6,189 nt of DNA from an uncultured Verrucomicrobiota bacterium (GTDB lineage: Bacteria > Verrucomicrobiota > Verrucomicrobiia > Limisphaerales > UBA1096). The notes beneath the pieces were generated by a model. That model did no database searches. It saw only the letters and a program-made list of their open reading frames with translations, and was not told the origin of the DNA. The position numbers and the translations under genes are program-made. Where the stretch lies: positions 1-6,189 of the forward strand of contig CAJWPV010000095.1 in NCBI GenBank assembly GCA_913045395.1. The letters run 5' to 3'. Shown here piece after piece: positions 5,800 through 6,189 of this stretch. The stretch's first letter is position 1, and each line of letters opens with the position of its first letter.

Positions 5800-6189
5800 G
5801 TGTTCCGTGGCGCATGTATTGGGCGTTGGCTCGCCTTTGTTCTACTGGCCTGGCCTGTTTTGGCTGGGGCGGGGCATTGGGCGTTTGTGCCGCCTCAAAA
5901 AACACCGTTGCCGACCGTCCGCAATGTCGATTGGCCAAGCAATGAGTTGGATCGGTTTATTCTGGCCAAGCTTGAGGCGGTGGGTGTTGCGCCTTCAAAG
6001 CAGGCTTCCCGGCCCGCTCTGGTGCGGCGGTTGTATTTGGATCTGACCGGGTTACCACCTCCGCCGGATGGGGCATTGGCGTTTGTTGGGGATGATTCCC
6101 CGGGGGCTTATTCCCGGCTTGTCGAGCGGTTGCTGGCGTCGCCGCATTTTGGGGAACGGCAGGCTCAGAACTGGGTTGATCTAGCCCGG
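5800..6189 (+). CDS. DUF1549 (PSCyt2) domain protein, 5' part only
   Basis: The frame runs off the right edge without a stop; 130 codons are visible from the chosen start. Residues 1-24 look like a signal peptide (RWLAFVLLAWPVLAGAG at about 9-25). Next comes HWAFVPP (26-32), the usual lead-in of planctomycete PSCyt2 proteins. Then come DWPSNELDRFILAKLEAVGV (about 46-65), RRLYLDLTGLPPPPDG, AYSRLVERLLASPHFGERQA and NWVDLAR at the edge. These are hallmark blocks of DUF1549 (PF07583), normally followed by DUF1553 (PF07587). No CxxCH haem motif is visible, so an N-terminal PSCyt1 cytochrome domain is absent. The function of the family is unknown and the protein is exported. The frame has no ATG: GTG 5800 gives the best signal peptide, while GTG 5731, TTG 5758 and TTG 5764 are alternatives. 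The family call is firm and the start is uncertain. Confidence 0.87.
   Translation, partial: MFRGACIGRWLAFVLLAWPVLAGAGHWAFVPPQKTPLPTVRNVDWPSNELDRFILAKLEAVGVAPSKQASRPALVRRLYLDLTGLPPPPDGALAFVGDDSPGAYSRLVERLLASPHFGERQAQNWVDLAR
5931..5940. repeat. Copy of the TTGGCCAAGC palindrome core
   Basis: It holds the perfect 8-bp palindrome TTGGCCAA in the DUF1549 gene. A further partial copy, CTGGCCAAGC, follows at 5962-5971, where it encodes the conserved Leu-Ala-Lys of the family, so that second copy may be protein-driven. Confidence 0.35.

Noticed and set aside
352..5902. Several T6-T7 or A6 runs (352-357, 497-502, 2563-2569, 2933-2938, 3251-3256, 5063-5068, 5531-5536, 5897-5902), possibly terminators or slippage sites.
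   Set aside because: All lie within coding frames and encode Phe or Lys, mostly as Phe-Phe or Lys-Lys pairs. None follows a stable GC hairpin, and no frame is broken at them, so codon choice is the simplest explanation although they are more frequent than composition predicts.
5712..5945. ATG-started 77-codon frame overlapping the DUF1549 start.
   Set aside because: The overlapping frame carries the signal peptide, HWAFVPP and the family blocks. This one has no recognisable features and ends within the conserved domain.

Overview
The window looks like chromosomal DNA, roughly 60% GC by eye, from the PVC superphylum, most likely Planctomycetota, with Verrucomicrobiota as the alternative. Two genes support this. 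One is the start of a DUF1549 (PSCyt2) protein at the right edge. The other is a secreted CotH-family kinase homologue with C-terminal EF-hands. Both types are abundant in planctomycetes and some verrucomicrobia. I saw no tRNA, rRNA, insertion sequence or CRISPR array.

Layout. Bases 2-4000 (+ strand) are one tightly packed transcription unit: the C-terminal two-thirds of an ABC ATPase (left end outside the window), an ABC-2-type permease (4-bp GTGA overlap), a second ABC ATPase (4-bp ATGA overlap), a second ABC-2-type permease (4-bp gap) and a SAM-dependent methyltransferase (8-bp overlap). Bases 4028-5629 (- strand) encode a secreted CotH-type protein that converges on the operon. The 27-bp gap between them holds a perfect 14-bp palindrome. 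Bases 5630-5799 are a divergent intergenic region. From 5800 to the right edge runs the 5' end of a DUF1549 gene with a probable GTG start and a signal peptide.

How the genes may work together. The two ATPase/permease pairs most likely form one or two ABC-2-type membrane complexes, either a heteromeric transporter or two sister transporters. Their substrate cannot be read from the sequence. The methyltransferase is translationally linked to them and could modify a surface glycan or small molecule, but that is inference. The CotH-like protein and the DUF1549 protein are both exported and are divergently transcribed from a shared upstream region. Nothing shows that they act with the ABC operon.

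The least ordinary signal is a dispersed palindrome with consensus CGCTTGGCCAAGCG. It occurs in perfect or near-perfect form in several genes and between the convergent genes, more often than base composition would predict.
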